64,000 bases of DNA from Schlesneria sp. (GTDB taxonomy: Bacteria > Planctomycetota > Planctomycetia > Planctomycetales > Planctomycetaceae): NCBI GenBank assembly GCA_028291515.1, contig JAQGHU010000078.1:1-64000 (forward strand). Direction: 5' to 3'. Shown in pieces: positions 16,858-27,526 of this stretch. Within the stretch, counting starts at the first letter, position 1, and each line of letters starts with the position of its first letter. The translations under genes and the position numbers were made by a program. Below the pieces are notes generated by a model. That model was not told where the DNA came from. It saw only the letters and a program-made list of their open reading frames with translations, and searched no databases.

Positions 16858-19800
16858 AGACGCAGCAGTCAACGATTCATCTACTGAAGCGCAATCGCAG
16901 TTCGTCGATCAACTGGTCGGCCTGGTCCAGCAGCGTCTGGAGACTCAGCGACGACCGCGAGCTACCTACCGCGTTCAGTTTCACAGCGAGTTCAAATTCC
17001 AGGCGGCCACCGAACAGATCCCCTACTGGAAATCGTTGGGGATCAGCGACGTTTACGCTTCACCGTATCTGAAGGCCGTCCCCGGAAGCAAGCACGGTTA
17101 TGACATCGTCGATCATTCGACGTTGAATCCGGACGTTGGCAATATCGAGGACTTTCACAGCTTCACCGACACACTCGATGCCAATGGGATGGGGCACATC
17201 CTCGACTGGGTTCCCAATCACATGGGTGTCAGTTGCGATGACAATCCGTGGTGGCAGGATGTCCTCGAAAACGGACCAGGGTCGAAGCATTCGTCGTATT
17301 TCGATATCGACTGGAACCCTCCCAAAACCGACCTGCATGGGAAAGTTCTGTTGCCGGTGCTGGGCGAGCAGTTTGGTCAGGTGCTGGAGAGCGGCCAACT
17401 GAAGTTGGAGTTTCAGAACGGGACGTTCCTCGTTCGGTACTACAGCCGCCGATTCCCGATCTCGCCGCCCACGTATCGACAGATCCTACAGTACAAGCTC
17501 GACGAATTAGCCACGATTCTGCTGAACGATGATCCACATGCTCTCGAATTTCATAGCATTCTGACGGCAGTTTCGCATCTTCCATCGGCATCCGAAATGA
17601 ATCCGATGTCGCTGGAAGAGAGATATCGCGAGCAGGAAATCATCAAGCGGCGACTGCAGCGAGTCTGTGACGAGTGCCCGCCGCTGCGCGATCGGATCTA
17701 CCAGAACGTCGAAGCGTTCAATGGCAAGGTCGGCGATCCCGCGAGCTTTGATCTGCTCGATAAGTTGCTGGCGGAACAATCCTATCGTCTGTCGTTCTGG
17801 CGCGTCGCCGCAGACGAGATCAACTACCGCCGTTTCTTCGACGTGAACGAATTGGCCGCCGTCTGTATGGAACGGCCGGAAGTCTTTGAGGATGCACACG
17901 CGTTCGTGTTCCGGTTGCTGGACGAAGGATTGGTCGACGGTCTGCGCATCGATCACGCCGATGGGCTTTACGATCCCACTGCGTACCTCTGGCAATTGCA
18001 GGAACGACGGTTTCTGCAGATCTGCCATGCCGAATTCAACAAGATCACGACTTCGACGACAGAGTCTTCCGAGGAGCAGCCCGTTATTGAGGGAGAGCCT
18101 CATTTCGACTGGCCTGAGATTGAAGCGGGTCTCAAGCAACGGTTCGCCAGCCTGCGTGAGACCGATAAGAACTCGATCGTGCTGAAGCCCCTCTATCTGG
18201 TCGTTGAGAAGATCCTCGAACGTAATGAGCGTCTACCGCAGAACTGGCCGATTCATGGCAGCACGGGGTACGACTTCGTTAACGACGTGAACGGCCTGTT
18301 CGTGGATGGCAAGAACGCTCGGAAGTTTGAAACGATCTACAGCAAGTTTGCCGAGATCAGGACCGAGTTCGAAGAGTTGGTTTACGAAGCAAAACGGCTG
18401 ATCTTGCGGGCTTCGATGTCCAGCGAACTGCATGTGCTGGGACATTCGCTCGATCGTATTTCCGAGCGTAGTCGCTGGACGAGAGACTTCACCTTACACG
18501 GCTTGATTCAGGCACTGCGCGAAGTGATCGCCTGCTTCCCGGTCTATCGAACGTACACCGTCGGCTCCGGCATTCTGGAGCGAGATCGCCGCTACGTGGA
18601 ACAAGCGGTTGCCAGAGCGAAGCGGCGGAATCATCACATCAGTAGTGCAATCTTCGACTTCCTGCGCGAAGTCCTGTTGCTGGAAAAGACGGAATCCTTG
18701 CCCGAGGAAGAGCTGCGACTGCGGCAAGGATTTGTTGGCAGGTTCCAGCAACTCACCGGCCCGATGATGGCGAAGGCGGTCGAAGATACGACCTTCTATC
18801 GCTACAACCGCTTAGTCTCATTGAACGAAGTCGGTGGCGACCCGCAACGCTTCGGCGTCAGCGTGGAAGAGTTTCACCAACTGAATCTGGAACGGCTGTC
18901 GCAACGTCCGTTTGCGATGTTGGCTACGTCGACTCACGATACAAAGCGATCGGAAGACGTTCGCGCCCGGATCGATGTCCTCTCCGAGATGCCGGATGAA
19001 TGGAAGCGACGTGTTTCCCAATGGGGCCGCTGGAGCAAACGTAAGAAGCAGAAACTGGATGGCGACATTGTTCCCTCACGCAACGACGAGTACCTGCTGT
19101 ATCAGATTCTGGTGGGAACCTGGCCGCAGGAACCGCCACGCGGTGAAGAGCTGACCAACTACGTCAGCCGAATTCAGCAGTACATGATCAAGGCGGTGCG
19201 AGAAGCGAAACATTATTCGAGTTGGATTGCTCCTAACGAGCCCTATGAGCGCGAGACCGCCACGTTTGTCGAGACGATTCTGAGTGATTCCCCGATGAGT
19301 GCCTTTCGAGTCGACTTCGAACCGTGGGCTCGTCAAATCGCGGAATGCGGGATGTGGAATTCGCTCTCGCAGACACTGCTCAAGTTAACTTCGCCTGGTA
19401 TTCCGGACATTTACCAGGGGACCGAACTCTGGGATCTGAGTCTAGTCGATCCTGACAACCGTCGCAGTGTCGACTATGAACGACGATCGCAAGAACTTGG
19501 CGAACTGCGCGGCCGTCTTGATGATGCTGCCAAGCAACCGCAGTTCGCGTCGGACCTATTGCAATCGGCAGGCGACGGGCGGATCAAGTTGTTTGTCCAT
19601 TTGATCGCACTGGAGTTGCGCCGGCGTCATCCCGAGTTGCTGACCACGGGTGCGTACTTGCCCGTGCAAGTCACGGGGACTCGTGCGGCCCACGTTTGTT
19701 CGTTCATCCGTCGGTCGGGGTCAAGTGCGGCGATCGTCCTGGTGCCACGATTGGTCGGTGGACTAGCCAGCCCGTTGGGAACCGCTCCCATCGGCAGCGA

Positions 19801-19972
19801 AGTCTGGAAAGACACCGCCATCATCCTGCCAGCAGAATTCGCCGCGCAGTCATGGAAAAGCCTGTTCACGGGTGAGACGATCGAAGCGAATACCAGCCTG
19901 CCTGTCAGTCAGATCTTGGAACGATTTCCTGTCGGTTTGTTGGAAGCCGCCCCTGTTCGCGCCGAAGCTTGA
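16826..19972 (+). CDS. treY: Malto-oligosyltrehalose synthase TreY
   Basis: Isomerises the reducing-end glucose of a maltodextrin to an alpha,alpha-1,1 linkage. TreY features: ATYRVQFHSEFKF, YWKSLGISDVYASPYLKAVPGSKHGYD, GLRIDHADGLYDP (nucleophile region), STGYDFVNDVNGLF, and LATSTHDTKRSEDVRAR near the end, with SPGIPDIYQGTELWD. About 1048 residues, longer than the 700-900 of many TreY proteins. I chose the GTG at 16826: AGGAG at 16815-16819 lies six bases before it. An ATG two codons later is possible. Confidence 0.92.
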   Translation: MSMISPETEVEDAAVNDSSTEAQSQFVDQLVGLVQQRLETQRRPRATYRVQFHSEFKFQAATEQIPYWKSLGISDVYASPYLKAVPGSKHGYDIVDHSTLNPDVGNIEDFHSFTDTLDANGMGHILDWVPNHMGVSCDDNPWWQDVLENGPGSKHSSYFDIDWNPPKTDLHGKVLLPVLGEQFGQVLESGQLKLEFQNGTFLVRYYSRRFPISPPTYRQILQYKLDELATILLNDDPHALEFHSILTAVSHLPSASEMNPMSLEERYREQEIIKRRLQRVCDECPPLRDRIYQNVEAFNGKVGDPASFDLLDKLLAEQSYRLSFWRVAADEINYRRFFDVNELAAVCMERPEVFEDAHAFVFRLLDEGLVDGLRIDHADGLYDPTAYLWQLQERRFLQICHAEFNKITTSTTESSEEQPVIEGEPHFDWPEIEAGLKQRFASLRETDKNSIVLKPLYLVVEKILERNERLPQNWPIHGSTGYDFVNDVNGLFVDGKNARKFETIYSKFAEIRTEFEELVYEAKRLILRASMSSELHVLGHSLDRISERSRWTRDFTLHGLIQALREVIACFPVYRTYTVGSGILERDRRYVEQAVARAKRRNHHISSAIFDFLREVLLLEKTESLPEEELRLRQGFVGRFQQLTGPMMAKAVEDTTFYRYNRLVSLNEVGGDPQRFGVSVEEFHQLNLERLSQRPFAMLATSTHDTKRSEDVRARIDVLSEMPDEWKRRVSQWGRWSKRKKQKLDGDIVPSRNDEYLLYQILVGTWPQEPPRGEELTNYVSRIQQYMIKAVREAKHYSSWIAPNEPYERETATFVETILSDSPMSAFRVDFEPWARQIAECGMWNSLSQTLLKLTSPGIPDIYQGTELWDLSLVDPDNRRSVDYERRSQELGELRGRLDDAAKQPQFASDLLQSAGDGRIKLFVHLIALELRRRHPELLTTGAYLPVQVTGTRAAHVCSFIRRSGSSAAIVLVPRLVGGLASPLGTAPIGSEVWKDTAIILPAEFAAQSWKSLFTGETIEANTSLPVSQILERFPVGLLEAAPVRAEA

Positions 19973-20023
19973 TCCTGCATTGATTCGCGAATCCGGATTA
20001 CACGACTAGGAAGGGAGTGCCCG

Positions 20024-23000
20024 ATGATTACCGATGATCCCCTGTGGTACAAAGATGCGGTGATCTACGAAGCTCACGTTCGCGCCTTCAGCGATTCTGT
20101 GGGTGACGGCTATGGCGACTTTAAAGGCCTGACAAGCAAGCTCGATTACTTGCAGGATCTTGGCATCACGGCCATCTGGCTGCTGCCGTTCTATCCGTCG
20201 CCGCTGCGAGACGACGGCTACGACATTGCCGACTACACCACGGTGCATCCTCAATACGGGACGCTGGAAGACTTCCGCGAGTTCCTGGTGCAGGCTCACG
20301 ATCGCGGCTTGCGCGTGATCACCGAGCTGGTCATCAACCACACGTCCGATCAGCACCCGTGGTTTCAGCGAGCTCGTCGCGCCCCGCCGAGAAGCCCCGA
20401 ACGCGATTTCTATGTTTGGAGCGATACCCCCGATAAATACCGCGACGCTCGCATCATTTTCAAAGACTTCGAAGTCTCGAACTGGACCTATGACAACGTC
20501 GCCAAGGCTTACTTCTGGCATCGCTTCTATTCGCATCAGCCCGATCTGAACTTTGATAATCCCGCCGTGCAGGAGGCATTGTTCCCGCTGCTCGATTTCT
20601 GGTTCCAAATGGGGGTCGATGGCCTCCGGCTGGATGCCATCCCTTACCTCTTCGAACGCGAGGGAACCAACTGCGAAAACCTGCCGGAAACGCATCAGTT
20701 TCTCAAAAAACTCCGCAAGCACGTCGACGACAACTATCCGTCTCGCATGTTCCTGGCCGAAGCGAATCAATGGCCGGAAGATGCCGTCGCCTACTTCGGT
20801 GAGGGAGACGAATGCCACGTCGCATTTCACTTTCCGGTGATGCCGCGACTCTTCATGGCGATGCATATGGAAGATCGCTTCCCCATCGTCGATATCCTCA
20901 ACCAGACGCCGGCGATTCCCGCGAATTGTCAATGGGCGATGTTCCTGCGGAATCACGATGAACTCACGCTGGAAATGGTCACCGATGAAGAGCGTGACTA
21001 TATGTATTCGGCATACGCTCACGATCGGCGAGCTCGCGTGAATCTGGGCATTCGCCGCCGCCTGGCGCCGCTGTTGGGAAACAACCGTCGTCGCATCGAA
21101 CTGATGAACGGGCTGCTATTCTCGCTGCCGGGTACGCCGGTCATGTACTACGGCGACGAAATCGGGATGGGCGACAACATTTATCTGGGCGATCGCAACG
21201 GCGTACGGACTCCGATGCAGTGGAGTGCCGATCGCAACGCGGGCTTCTCGCGAGCGAACTCGCAACGGCTGTACCTGCCGATCATCATCGACCCCGAATA
21301 TCACTACGAAGCGATCAATGTCGAAGCCCAACAAAACAACCCGAGTTCATTGCTCTGGTGGACCAAGCGACTGATCGCGCAACGCCGCTTACACAAGGCC
21401 TTCGGGCGCGGCACGATCGAGTTCCTTCAACCCGCGAATCGTCGGATCCTGGCCTTTATCCGCGAATACGAAGAGGAACGAATTCTGGTTGTGGCAAATC
21501 TGTCTCGGTTCATTCAGTACGTCGAACTTGACCTCTCGAAATTTGCGGGTGTCGCGCCGATCGAACTTTTTGGGGGGACCCCGTTCCCCAAGATCGGCAA
21601 TCTGCCGTATCTGCTCACTCTTTCACCGCATGCGATCTACTGGTTCTCGATCTCTCCGCAAGGATCAGAGCTTCATCAGCGACCGCCCGTCGTGGACGAG
21701 AATGTTCCCGAGATCTGGGCTTTGCGACCGTGGGAGATCCTGTTCGAAAATGCCGGTACGCGACGACTGGAAGAAGCTCTTCGCCAGTACCTGGATCGCT
21801 ACGATGTGACCGGACCCTGGCGGGTGCTTCGTGGAGTGCGACTTCGAGAATCGTTTGCAGTCCCGTACGATCAGCAGGTCGCCCGGATCGCCGTCGTCGA
21901 ACTTGAATTTGATCGCGGCACCCCCGAAACCCGAGTCTTGTCGCTGGCCTTTGCTTCGGATGAAGACGCGGCCAAGTGGACTCCCGGAGCGGAGCCACGC
22001 ATTATCGCTCGCATCGCAGGAGCTCATCCGGGTTACCTGGTGGATGGTCTCGCCAGCCCCGCGTTCTGCGAATCGATTCTGGATCGCGTTATCAATGGGC
22101 AAGCGATCATGGGCAGCGAAGGGGGAGCCTTGGTCCCCTGGAAAAGCTCGGTCTTCAATGAACTGCGCGGGCCGGCTGATGAGCCACTGCCCGCCTCGAT
22201 CAATCTTTCGCTGCAGTCAAATCGATCCATTCGCTATGGCGAGCGCCTGGTCTTGAAGGGCTATCGGCGAATCGATGAGGGATCGCACCCCGAAATCGAA
22301 CTTGGCAAGGTGTTGACCGAAGAATATCACAGCCCACTGGCGGCACCGCTGGCAGGTTCGATCGAGTACCGCAGCCGTGGTCGCGACTCCATGACAATCG
22401 CGATTCTGCATGGGACCGTCCCGAATGAAGGGGACGCCTGGCAACACACGCTCGATCAGTTGAGCGTCTACTACGAACATGTCGTCGCCATGCCGCCCCT
22501 GGAGCAACCGTTACCTTCGCCATGGCACCGCCAACCGGGCGATGAAATCATCAGTCCGCCCGATGCCGTGTCCGAGCTGATGCGCAGTTTCCTGGAGCAA
22601 GTCAAGCTCTTGGGAAAACGTCTGGGAGAACTGCACGTGATGTTGGCGCGTGCTGTAAGCTCGGCAGAATTCGTGCCCGAGCAGATGTCGATGCAATATC
22701 AGCGATCGGTCTATCAATCGCTCCGAAACACCTTGTTTGATGTATCGGATCGGCTGCAACGAGAAGGCCACCGAATTCCCATGGAGTTGTCCGATCAAGT
22801 CCTGAAGGTGCTAGGGCTTCAGCCGGCGATGCTGACAGAAATCCAAACGTTCTCTGCACGACGGATCCACGCGACGCGCATTCGGTGTCACGGCGACTGC
22901 AAACTCGATCAGGTGCTCTCGACCGGAAGGGATTTCGTCTTCCTCGATTTTGAGGGGCGGCCCAATGTCTCGATCGGTGAGCGACGGATTAAACGCTCGG

Positions 23001-23365
23001 CGTTTCGTGACGTGGTCGGATTGCTGCGGTCGTATGACTATGCCGCCCAGGCGACCTTATTTGGTTTGATCTCGGGCCGCGGCAAGGCGGCCGGTATGAT
23101 TCGTAACGAAGATCGGCCTTCCCTGATCTCCTGGACCAAGGCGTGGAGACTGTGGGTCCATGGAGCCTTTCGCGATGGCTACTTTGAAGTGGCTGCGAAC
23201 GAATCGTTCGTCCCTCAGGATCCGGTCGAACGACAAGCACTCTTGCGAATGATGTTGCTGGAAAAGCTGCTGGCCGAAATCATCGGTGAGCTACGAAATC
23301 GGCCGCATTGGCTGGGAATCCCGATCCATGGGCTACTGGAAGCGATGGCACCAGACCAGGCCTAA
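20024..23365 (+). CDS. Trehalose synthase-maltokinase fusion (TreS-Mak)
   Basis: A 1113-residue bifunctional protein. Residues 1-545 are TreS, which interconverts maltose and trehalose: catalytic D204 in [14 protein letters not shown]246 in [11 protein letters not shown] and D312 in [11 protein letters not shown]. Residues about 560-1113 are maltokinase (Mak/Pep2), which makes maltose 1-phosphate with ATP: catalytic loop [10 protein letters not shown] and metal-binding DFEG. Such fusions feed the GlgE alpha-glucan pathway; no glgE is in this window. GGAAGGGAG precedes the ATG at good spacing. It follows treY by 51 bases and is probably co-transcribed. Confidence 0.93.
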   Translation: MITDDPLWYKDAVIYEAHVRAFSDSVGDGYGDFKGLTSKLDYLQDLGITAIWLLPFYPSPLRDDGYDIADYTTVHPQYGTLEDFREFLVQAHDRGLRVITELVINHTSDQHPWFQRARRAPPRSPERDFYVWSDTPDKYRDARIIFKDFEVSNWTYDNVAKAYFWHRFYSHQPDLNFDNPAVQEALFPLLDFWFQMGVDGLRLDAIPYLFEREGTNCENLPETHQFLKKLRKHVDDNYPSRMFLAEANQWPEDAVAYFGEGDECHVAFHFPVMPRLFMAMHMEDRFPIVDILNQTPAIPANCQWAMFLRNHDELTLEMVTDEERDYMYSAYAHDRRARVNLGIRRRLAPLLGNNRRRIELMNGLLFSLPGTPVMYYGDEIGMGDNIYLGDRNGVRTPMQWSADRNAGFSRANSQRLYLPIIIDPEYHYEAINVEAQQNNPSSLLWWTKRLIAQRRLHKAFGRGTIEFLQPANRRILAFIREYEEERILVVANLSRFIQYVELDLSKFAGVAPIELFGGTPFPKIGNLPYLLTLSPHAIYWFSISPQGSELHQRPPVVDENVPEIWALRPWEILFENAGTRRLEEALRQYLDRYDVTGPWRVLRGVRLRESFAVPYDQQVARIAVVELEFDRGTPETRVLSLAFASDEDAAKWTPGAEPRIIARIAGAHPGYLVDGLASPAFCESILDRVINGQAIMGSEGGALVPWKSSVFNELRGPADEPLPASINLSLQSNRSIRYGERLVLKGYRRIDEGSHPEIELGKVLTEEYHSPLAAPLAGSIEYRSRGRDSMTIAILHGTVPNEGDAWQHTLDQLSVYYEHVVAMPPLEQPLPSPWHRQPGDEIISPPDAVSELMRSFLEQVKLLGKRLGELHVMLARAVSSAEFVPEQMSMQYQRSVYQSLRNTLFDVSDRLQREGHRIPMELSDQVLKVLGLQPAMLTEIQTFSARRIHATRIRCHGDCKLDQVLSTGRDFVFLDFEGRPNVSIGERRIKRSAFRDVVGLLRSYDYAAQATLFGLISGRGKAAGMIRNEDRPSLISWTKAWRLWVHGAFRDGYFEVAANESFVPQDPVERQALLRMMLLEKLLAEIIGELRNRPHWLGIPIHGLLEAMAPDQA

Positions 23366-23368
23366 GCC

Positions 23369-23515
23369 AAAGAAGAGATTTTCACGCGAAGCCGCGGAGA
23401 CGCGAAGCCCCGAAGGAGAACGTAGGAGAATTGCTGCAGAAAATAGATCGCTGAGAGGACTTCTCTGGCATCCTCTCTTCGCGTCTCCGCGGCTTCGCGT
23501 GAAAATCTCTTCTTT
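23369..23515. repeat. Perfect 39-bp inverted repeat, CGCGAAGCCGCGG family
   Basis: Bases 23369-23407 and 23477-23515 are exact reverse complements across 39 bp. The outer part reads AAAGAAGAGATTTTCACGCG. It begins four bases after the treS-mak stop. Related copies lie at 6531, 27527-27735, 50970-51107 and 59149-59185. Confidence 0.9.
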
Positions 23516-23520
23516 CGGGC

Positions 23521-23554
23521 GAAGTTATCCGCGTGCCGACGCAGCGTGGCTCAC
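23521..23554. repeat. Direct repeat copy paired with 27751-27784
   Basis: GAAGTTATCCGCGTGC and the following bases to GGCTCAC match 27751-27784 at all but four or so positions. In both places this block directly follows a CGCGAAG inverted repeat, so the two belong to one composite element. Confidence 0.65.
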
Positions 23555-23699
23555 TTGGTAGACGGACACTCCGAGTCTAAGTTGTCAGGACGCGCCGGTC
23601 AGAGCCGCAGCCATTCTGAAGTTGTCGCGATCGCCTTCTGCCAGTATTATTACCGGCGTTGTCGTGGTTATTCATCAAGCCGCAGAACTATTAAAACCG

Positions 23700-24164
23700 A
23701 TGAAACTTTCGCGGAAATCCGATTACGCCTTGCGCGCGCTCATGACCCTCGTGGAACGATTCGGGAAAGGCCCCGTCTCGATCCGTGAACTGGCAGAGAA
23801 GAATGATGTCCCTCGAGGATTCCTTGAGCACATCATGTTAGACCTGAAGTCACAAGGGGTTGTGAAAAGTATTGCCGGTCGGATCGGTGGGTTTATTCTG
23901 GCTCGTGCGCCGGAAGAAATCACAATGGGTGAGATTGTCCGTCACTTCGACGGGCTGCTGGCCCCGATCGGATGCGTGTCATTGTCGAATTACGAGCCCT
24001 GCTCGCAAGAAGCCACCTGCCGTTTCCGACGAGTCCTGCTGGATATCCGAAATTACACGGCACATAAAATGGACAAAGCGAATCTAGCAGAAGTCTTTGG
24101 CTCAAAGCCAGTTACATCAGACGAAGTCTTTTCGATGGTGTTTATTGGCGGCGACGGCATCTGA
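23700..24164 (+). CDS. Rrf2-family regulator with three cysteines (1 of 2)
   Basis: A 154-residue winged-helix regulator of the Rrf2 family (IscR, NsrR, CymR). It begins KLSRKSDYALRALMTLVE, with the recognition helix in IRELAEKNDVPRGFLEHIM and the wing in IAGRIGGFIL. C92, C101 and C107 (pattern C-x8-C-x5-C in GCVSLSNYEPCSQEATC) could bind an Fe-S cluster; the spacing differs slightly from the x5/x5 of NsrR. I start at the ATG at 23700 because the family N-terminus begins there. A near-identical paralogue lies at 27034. It probably controls neighbouring genes in response to iron, redox or sulfur state. Confidence 0.88.
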   Translation: MKLSRKSDYALRALMTLVERFGKGPVSIRELAEKNDVPRGFLEHIMLDLKSQGVVKSIAGRIGGFILARAPEEITMGEIVRHFDGLLAPIGCVSLSNYEPCSQEATCRFRRVLLDIRNYTAHKMDKANLAEVFGSKPVTSDEVFSMVFIGGDGI

Positions 24165-24268
24165 TTTTTTCGTTTCGCTATTTATCACTGCCTAAGAAAT
24201 ATATATTATGTTTCGACGGGACCGCGGTGCGGCCTGCCGACCAGAGACTGAATTCGGAGCGTAACACG

Positions 24269-25459
24269 ATGTCGCAGCAGTGGATGTATCGAGCTTTTCA
24301 GCAGGAATTTGGCCCGCTCAGCTTCGAGAACCTGATCGAATTGGCCAAGATCGGGACTATTACGGCCGATGACGAAGTCAAAATGGGACTGGACGGGAAA
24401 TGGCGCCGCGCAGGCTCGATCGGCCGCTTAGTCGCCGTCCTTCCGTTTGCAGCCCCCACCAAGCCCGCCAGCACGGCCAAACCGAAGTCAACCGATTCAC
24501 TTCCCGCAGCCGAAGCGCCCCGCCCCACCAGACCAAAGTCTGCTCCGGTCGTCGCCGCGCCAGCAGCCAAGCCCGCTATTGAACAGCAGTCGGCTCCAGT
24601 TCGGCCCAAGTCCAACCCAATCGTGGCGACCGCGGACTCCCCGGTGAAAGAGCCACCGAAGCCGCTCGCGAAGTCAGCACCATCCATTCCGGTTCCCGTG
24701 TCTGACGCTGAAATCATTGCAGGAGCTCGTGAAGCACTGACTTCACGAAATCTGCCTGGACTGACTCGGATTGAATTGGAATCGCATGAAGGTGTCGTGA
24801 TTGCTCGCGGCACGCTGAACTCGGAAGGCGAACGACTACTGGCGATCCGAGTTTTGCAGCAGACGCCGGGAGTCATCAAAGTCATCGACGCCTTGAGCCT
24901 GACACAGACCAAGGTCACGCCGCGCTCACTGCCCGTGATCAAGGCGATGCCCGCACCGAAGGTATCACGACACGCGGGCTCCAGTGCGATGTCGCAGTTC
25001 ATCGACAATCTGAAGGGCGAATACCGTAATCACGCCATCAGCGCTGCAGTCGCTGCGGCGTTGCTCGGCTTCTGGTTTTATCCGAGCGGGCCGTCTCGCC
25101 CCGTCGCCGTCCACCCGGTCAAAGGGAAAGTGATTATGGATGGCCAACCCCTGGCGAACGCGGCGATCGTGCTGCATCGGGTAGGAGAATCGAAATTGCC
25201 CGCGAATCTGCATCCCCGCGGCAAAGCGACCGCTGATGGAAGCTTTGCTCTCGAAACATTTGACGCTGCGGATGGGGCACCCGAAGGTGAGTTCGTCGCC
25301 ACAGTGTTCTTGAACGAAGAGACCGAGGTCGATGGTGAAAAGATGGCTGGCCCCAACATCCTGCCCACCGTCTATAGCCGTCCCGAAACTTCGCCGTTCA
25401 AGATTAGAATTACCTCTTCCACTAAGGAATTGCAGCCGCTGGAACTGACCAAGGGTTGA
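24269..25459 (+). CDS. GYF_2 / BON / membrane-anchored multidomain protein
   Basis: A 396-residue protein. Residues 3-58 are a GYF_2 (DUF4339) domain (WMYRAFQQEFGPLSFENLIEL, KMGLDGKWRRAGSIG). A proline/alanine/lysine-rich linker follows to about 140. Residues 150-215 look like a BON domain (GLTRIELESHEGVVIARG, QTPGVIKVIDAL). One membrane segment lies near 255-272 (AVAAALLGFWFY). The end is a carboxypeptidase-regulatory-like domain (VKGKVIMDGQPLANAAIVLH). The GYF part is therefore probably cytoplasmic and the last domain outside. No function can be assigned. It shares the GYF domain type with the protein at 51140-52921. Confidence 0.75.
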   Translation: MSQQWMYRAFQQEFGPLSFENLIELAKIGTITADDEVKMGLDGKWRRAGSIGRLVAVLPFAAPTKPASTAKPKSTDSLPAAEAPRPTRPKSAPVVAAPAAKPAIEQQSAPVRPKSNPIVATADSPVKEPPKPLAKSAPSIPVPVSDAEIIAGAREALTSRNLPGLTRIELESHEGVVIARGTLNSEGERLLAIRVLQQTPGVIKVIDALSLTQTKVTPRSLPVIKAMPAPKVSRHAGSSAMSQFIDNLKGEYRNHAISAAVAAALLGFWFYPSGPSRPVAVHPVKGKVIMDGQPLANAAIVLHRVGESKLPANLHPRGKATADGSFALETFDAADGAPEGEFVATVFLNEETEVDGEKMAGPNILPTVYSRPETSPFKIRITSSTKELQPLELTKG

Positions 25460-25546
25460 TCGACGTCTGAATTTGAATCCGGTGAGTCGCGCCGCTCACC
25501 CTTTTGTCGGGCCAAACGGATCTATCGCAACGATTAGGAGCAGAAA

Positions 25547-25723
25547 GTGCAAAATCACCGGCAAGTTAGCCCGACAGTGTCGGCAGACTCATTAGCAATC
25601 GTCTTAGAGCATGTGCGTTCGGCCCTGCAGGGGCTGCGGTTCGGGCATGTCACGCTGATCGTTCAAGATGGCAAAGTGGTCCAGGTGGATCGATTTGAAA
25701 AAACTCGGATCTCGGCATCGTGA
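25547..25723 (+). CDS. YezD/OscA-like small protein (DUF2292), 58 residues
   Basis: A short gene starting with GTG; AGGAG at 25536-25540 gives a six-base spacing. The C-terminal half, [20 protein letters not shown] followed by QVDRFEKTR, is the DUF2292 (YezD) signature. Members such as Pseudomonas OscA are tied to use of organosulfur compounds. A second copy is at 36850. It lies between an Rrf2 regulator and a DUF1559 gene, which suggests that it belongs to the group of genes these regulators control; that is inference. Confidence 0.8.
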   Translation: MQNHRQVSPTVSADSLAIVLEHVRSALQGLRFGHVTLIVQDGKVVQVDRFEKTRISAS

Positions 25724-25916
25724 AAATGTGCGAATCCCGCAGTTTCCGCAAAATCGACCAGAAAAACTCCCGCACTGCTATTGTATATCCGATCATGTAA
25801 GTGGTATATTAGATTGCTCGCGGGCCTCACGGAAGACATGGTTGCTTCTGCATTCAAAGTCGAATGCACAACATCTTTCTGGCTCATGTGATACGATTTT
25901 CTCAGGAGATAGTCAG

Positions 25917-26954
25917 ATGGGTCAGAAAGAGGGTGCCGTTCGCTTACGACGTGGTTTCACGTTGATCGAACTGCTGGTTGTCATTGCGATTATTGCGGTC
26001 CTGATTGCCCTGCTGCTGCCAGCCGTTCAGCAGGCTCGCGAAGCGGCCCGTCGGACGCAATGCAAGAACAATATGAAGCAGATGGGCTTGGCCATCTTCA
26101 ATTACGAATCGACTTTCACCCGCCTGCCAACCGCCGGTAAGGGAATTAACTTCTCGCTGATCAACATGCAGGGTTTCCCCAGCTCATTCTTCCAGTCGGT
26201 CCTGCCGTACACGGATCAGGCCCCGCTGTATGCCCAGTTCAACTTCGCCTACCACTACTCCAATAGTGCAAACTCGGGAAATGCGGCTGCTTCGAAGACC
26301 AAAATCCCCGCTTTCCTATGCCCTTCGAACGCCTACACGACACCTGATGCGTTTGGTTATGGCGAGACGGACTACATGCCGGTCCCCTTCGTGGACATCG
26401 ACCCCACGACCGGTCTTCGAAACGGACAAAACGGCACGGCTGGTGGTGCCAACGGCACTTCGCTCGGCGCGACGAAAGAAGGGTTGCTCGGCCTGTTCCC
26501 CAGTTCGATCGCTGGAGCAACCGATGGAACCAGCAACACGATCGCGGTCTTCGAACAGTCGGGCCGACCAGGTGGGATCATCGGCAAGTATCCTCAGGCC
26601 ATGTGGATTGGTGGAGGCCTCGGCTGGGATTCCACTCAAATGCCAAGTGGCATGTCCGCCCCCAATCGCTGGGCCGACGGTGACTCGGGAGCTGGTGTTT
26701 CCGGCCCACCAAACGCTGTCGCCGGAGCGGTTCGGATCATCAACAACAACAAGACCCCACAGGGCGGACCAGTGGGTTGCCCATGGACCACCAACAATTG
26801 TGGTCCGAACAATGAACCGTTCAGCATGCACGTCGGTGGAGCTCACGCTCTGATGGGCGATGGCACCGTGCGGTTCCTGTCAGAAAACCTCGATACGAAT
26901 GTCGTTCGCCGCCTCTGCGGTAAGGGCGATGGCGAAACCATCGGCGACTTCTAA
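25917..26954 (+). CDS. DUF1559 prepilin-like protein (2 of 3)
   Basis: A 345-residue DUF1559 protein with the same prepilin-type start ([15 protein letters not shown] to [13 protein letters not shown]) as its paralogues, and the C-terminal [19 protein letters not shown]. The start at 25917 has AGGAGA seven bases upstream; the open frame runs back to 25668 but overlaps the YezD-like gene. It is followed by a strong terminator at 26974, so it closes a transcript. Glycine- and asparagine-rich in the middle, as usual for the family. Confidence 0.9.
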   Translation: MGQKEGAVRLRRGFTLIELLVVIAIIAVLIALLLPAVQQAREAARRTQCKNNMKQMGLAIFNYESTFTRLPTAGKGINFSLINMQGFPSSFFQSVLPYTDQAPLYAQFNFAYHYSNSANSGNAAASKTKIPAFLCPSNAYTTPDAFGYGETDYMPVPFVDIDPTTGLRNGQNGTAGGANGTSLGATKEGLLGLFPSSIAGATDGTSNTIAVFEQSGRPGGIIGKYPQAMWIGGGLGWDSTQMPSGMSAPNRWADGDSGAGVSGPPNAVAGAVRIINNNKTPQGGPVGCPWTTNNCGPNNEPFSMHVGGAHALMGDGTVRFLSENLDTNVVRRLCGKGDGETIGDF

Positions 26955-26973
26955 ACCGTGAGTGCCGGAACGC

Positions 26974-27012
26974 GAAAACCCCAAGAGGAGGATCTTCTTG
27001 GGGTTTTCTCTT
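26974..27012 (+). terminator. Rho-independent terminator
   Basis: A 13-bp perfect stem, GAAAACCCCAAGA (26974-26986) with TCTTGGGGTTTTC (26996-27008), a 9-base loop and TCTTT after it, 19 bases past the DUF1559 stop. Confidence 0.88.
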
Positions 27013-27033
27013 TGATAGAAAGGGCGTCATTCG

Positions 27034-27495
27034 ATGCGACTGACGAAGAAGTCGGATTATGCTCTGCGAGCCCTGGTGACGCTTGCCGCTCGACACGGGA
27101 CAGGCCCGGTCCCCAACCGTGAACTGGCCGAGCAGAACGATATTCCCAAGCGGTTCCTCGAACAGATCATGCAGGAGCTGAAAGCGAAGGGCTGGGTTGT
27201 CAGCGTTCCCGGGCGCGACGGCGGGTTCAAACTCGCAGTGCAACCGCATGACCTGACGATGGGGCAAGTGGTCCGCTTGTTTGATGGCATGCTGGCCCCG
27301 ATCGCCTGCACCTCAACCAGCCACTACGAACCCTGCAGCCAGGAAAATACCTGCCGCTTTCGACGTGTCCTGCTCGAGATCCGCAATCACTCCACCAAGC
27401 TGATGGACCACGCGACGCTCGCCGACCTCACGAGAAACGAGCCCGTCCGACACGAAGAAGTCTTTCGCGGGTTTGAAGAAGGCGCGGGGATCTAA
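27034..27495 (+). CDS. Rrf2-family regulator with three cysteines (2 of 2)
   Basis: A 153-residue paralogue of the gene at 23700, with the same layout: KKSDYALRALVTLAA, recognition part ELAEQNDIPKRFLEQIM, wing PGRDGGFKLA, and cysteines at the same positions 92, 101 and 107 (ACTSTSHYEPCSQENTC). The two are closely similar, so a local duplication is likely, though they differ in linker and C-terminal parts. A weak AAAGGG precedes the start. It stands alone after the terminator at 26974. Confidence 0.88.
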   Translation: MRLTKKSDYALRALVTLAARHGTGPVPNRELAEQNDIPKRFLEQIMQELKAKGWVVSVPGRDGGFKLAVQPHDLTMGQVVRLFDGMLAPIACTSTSHYEPCSQENTCRFRRVLLEIRNHSTKLMDHATLADLTRNEPVRHEEVFRGFEEGAGI

Positions 27496-27526
27496 ATCAT
27501 TGCGGACAGTCTGCCCGATGGTCGTT

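Noticed and set aside
20006-21022. 338-codon open frame on the minus strand within treS
   Set aside because: Shadow of the TreS catalytic domain; no motif, signal or ribosome binding site.
23540-23590. Possible tRNA before the first Rrf2 gene (GGCTCACTTGGTAGACGG)
   Set aside because: It resembles a D arm by chance, but no anticodon or T arm can be folded, and the first part is a copy of a dispersed repeat.
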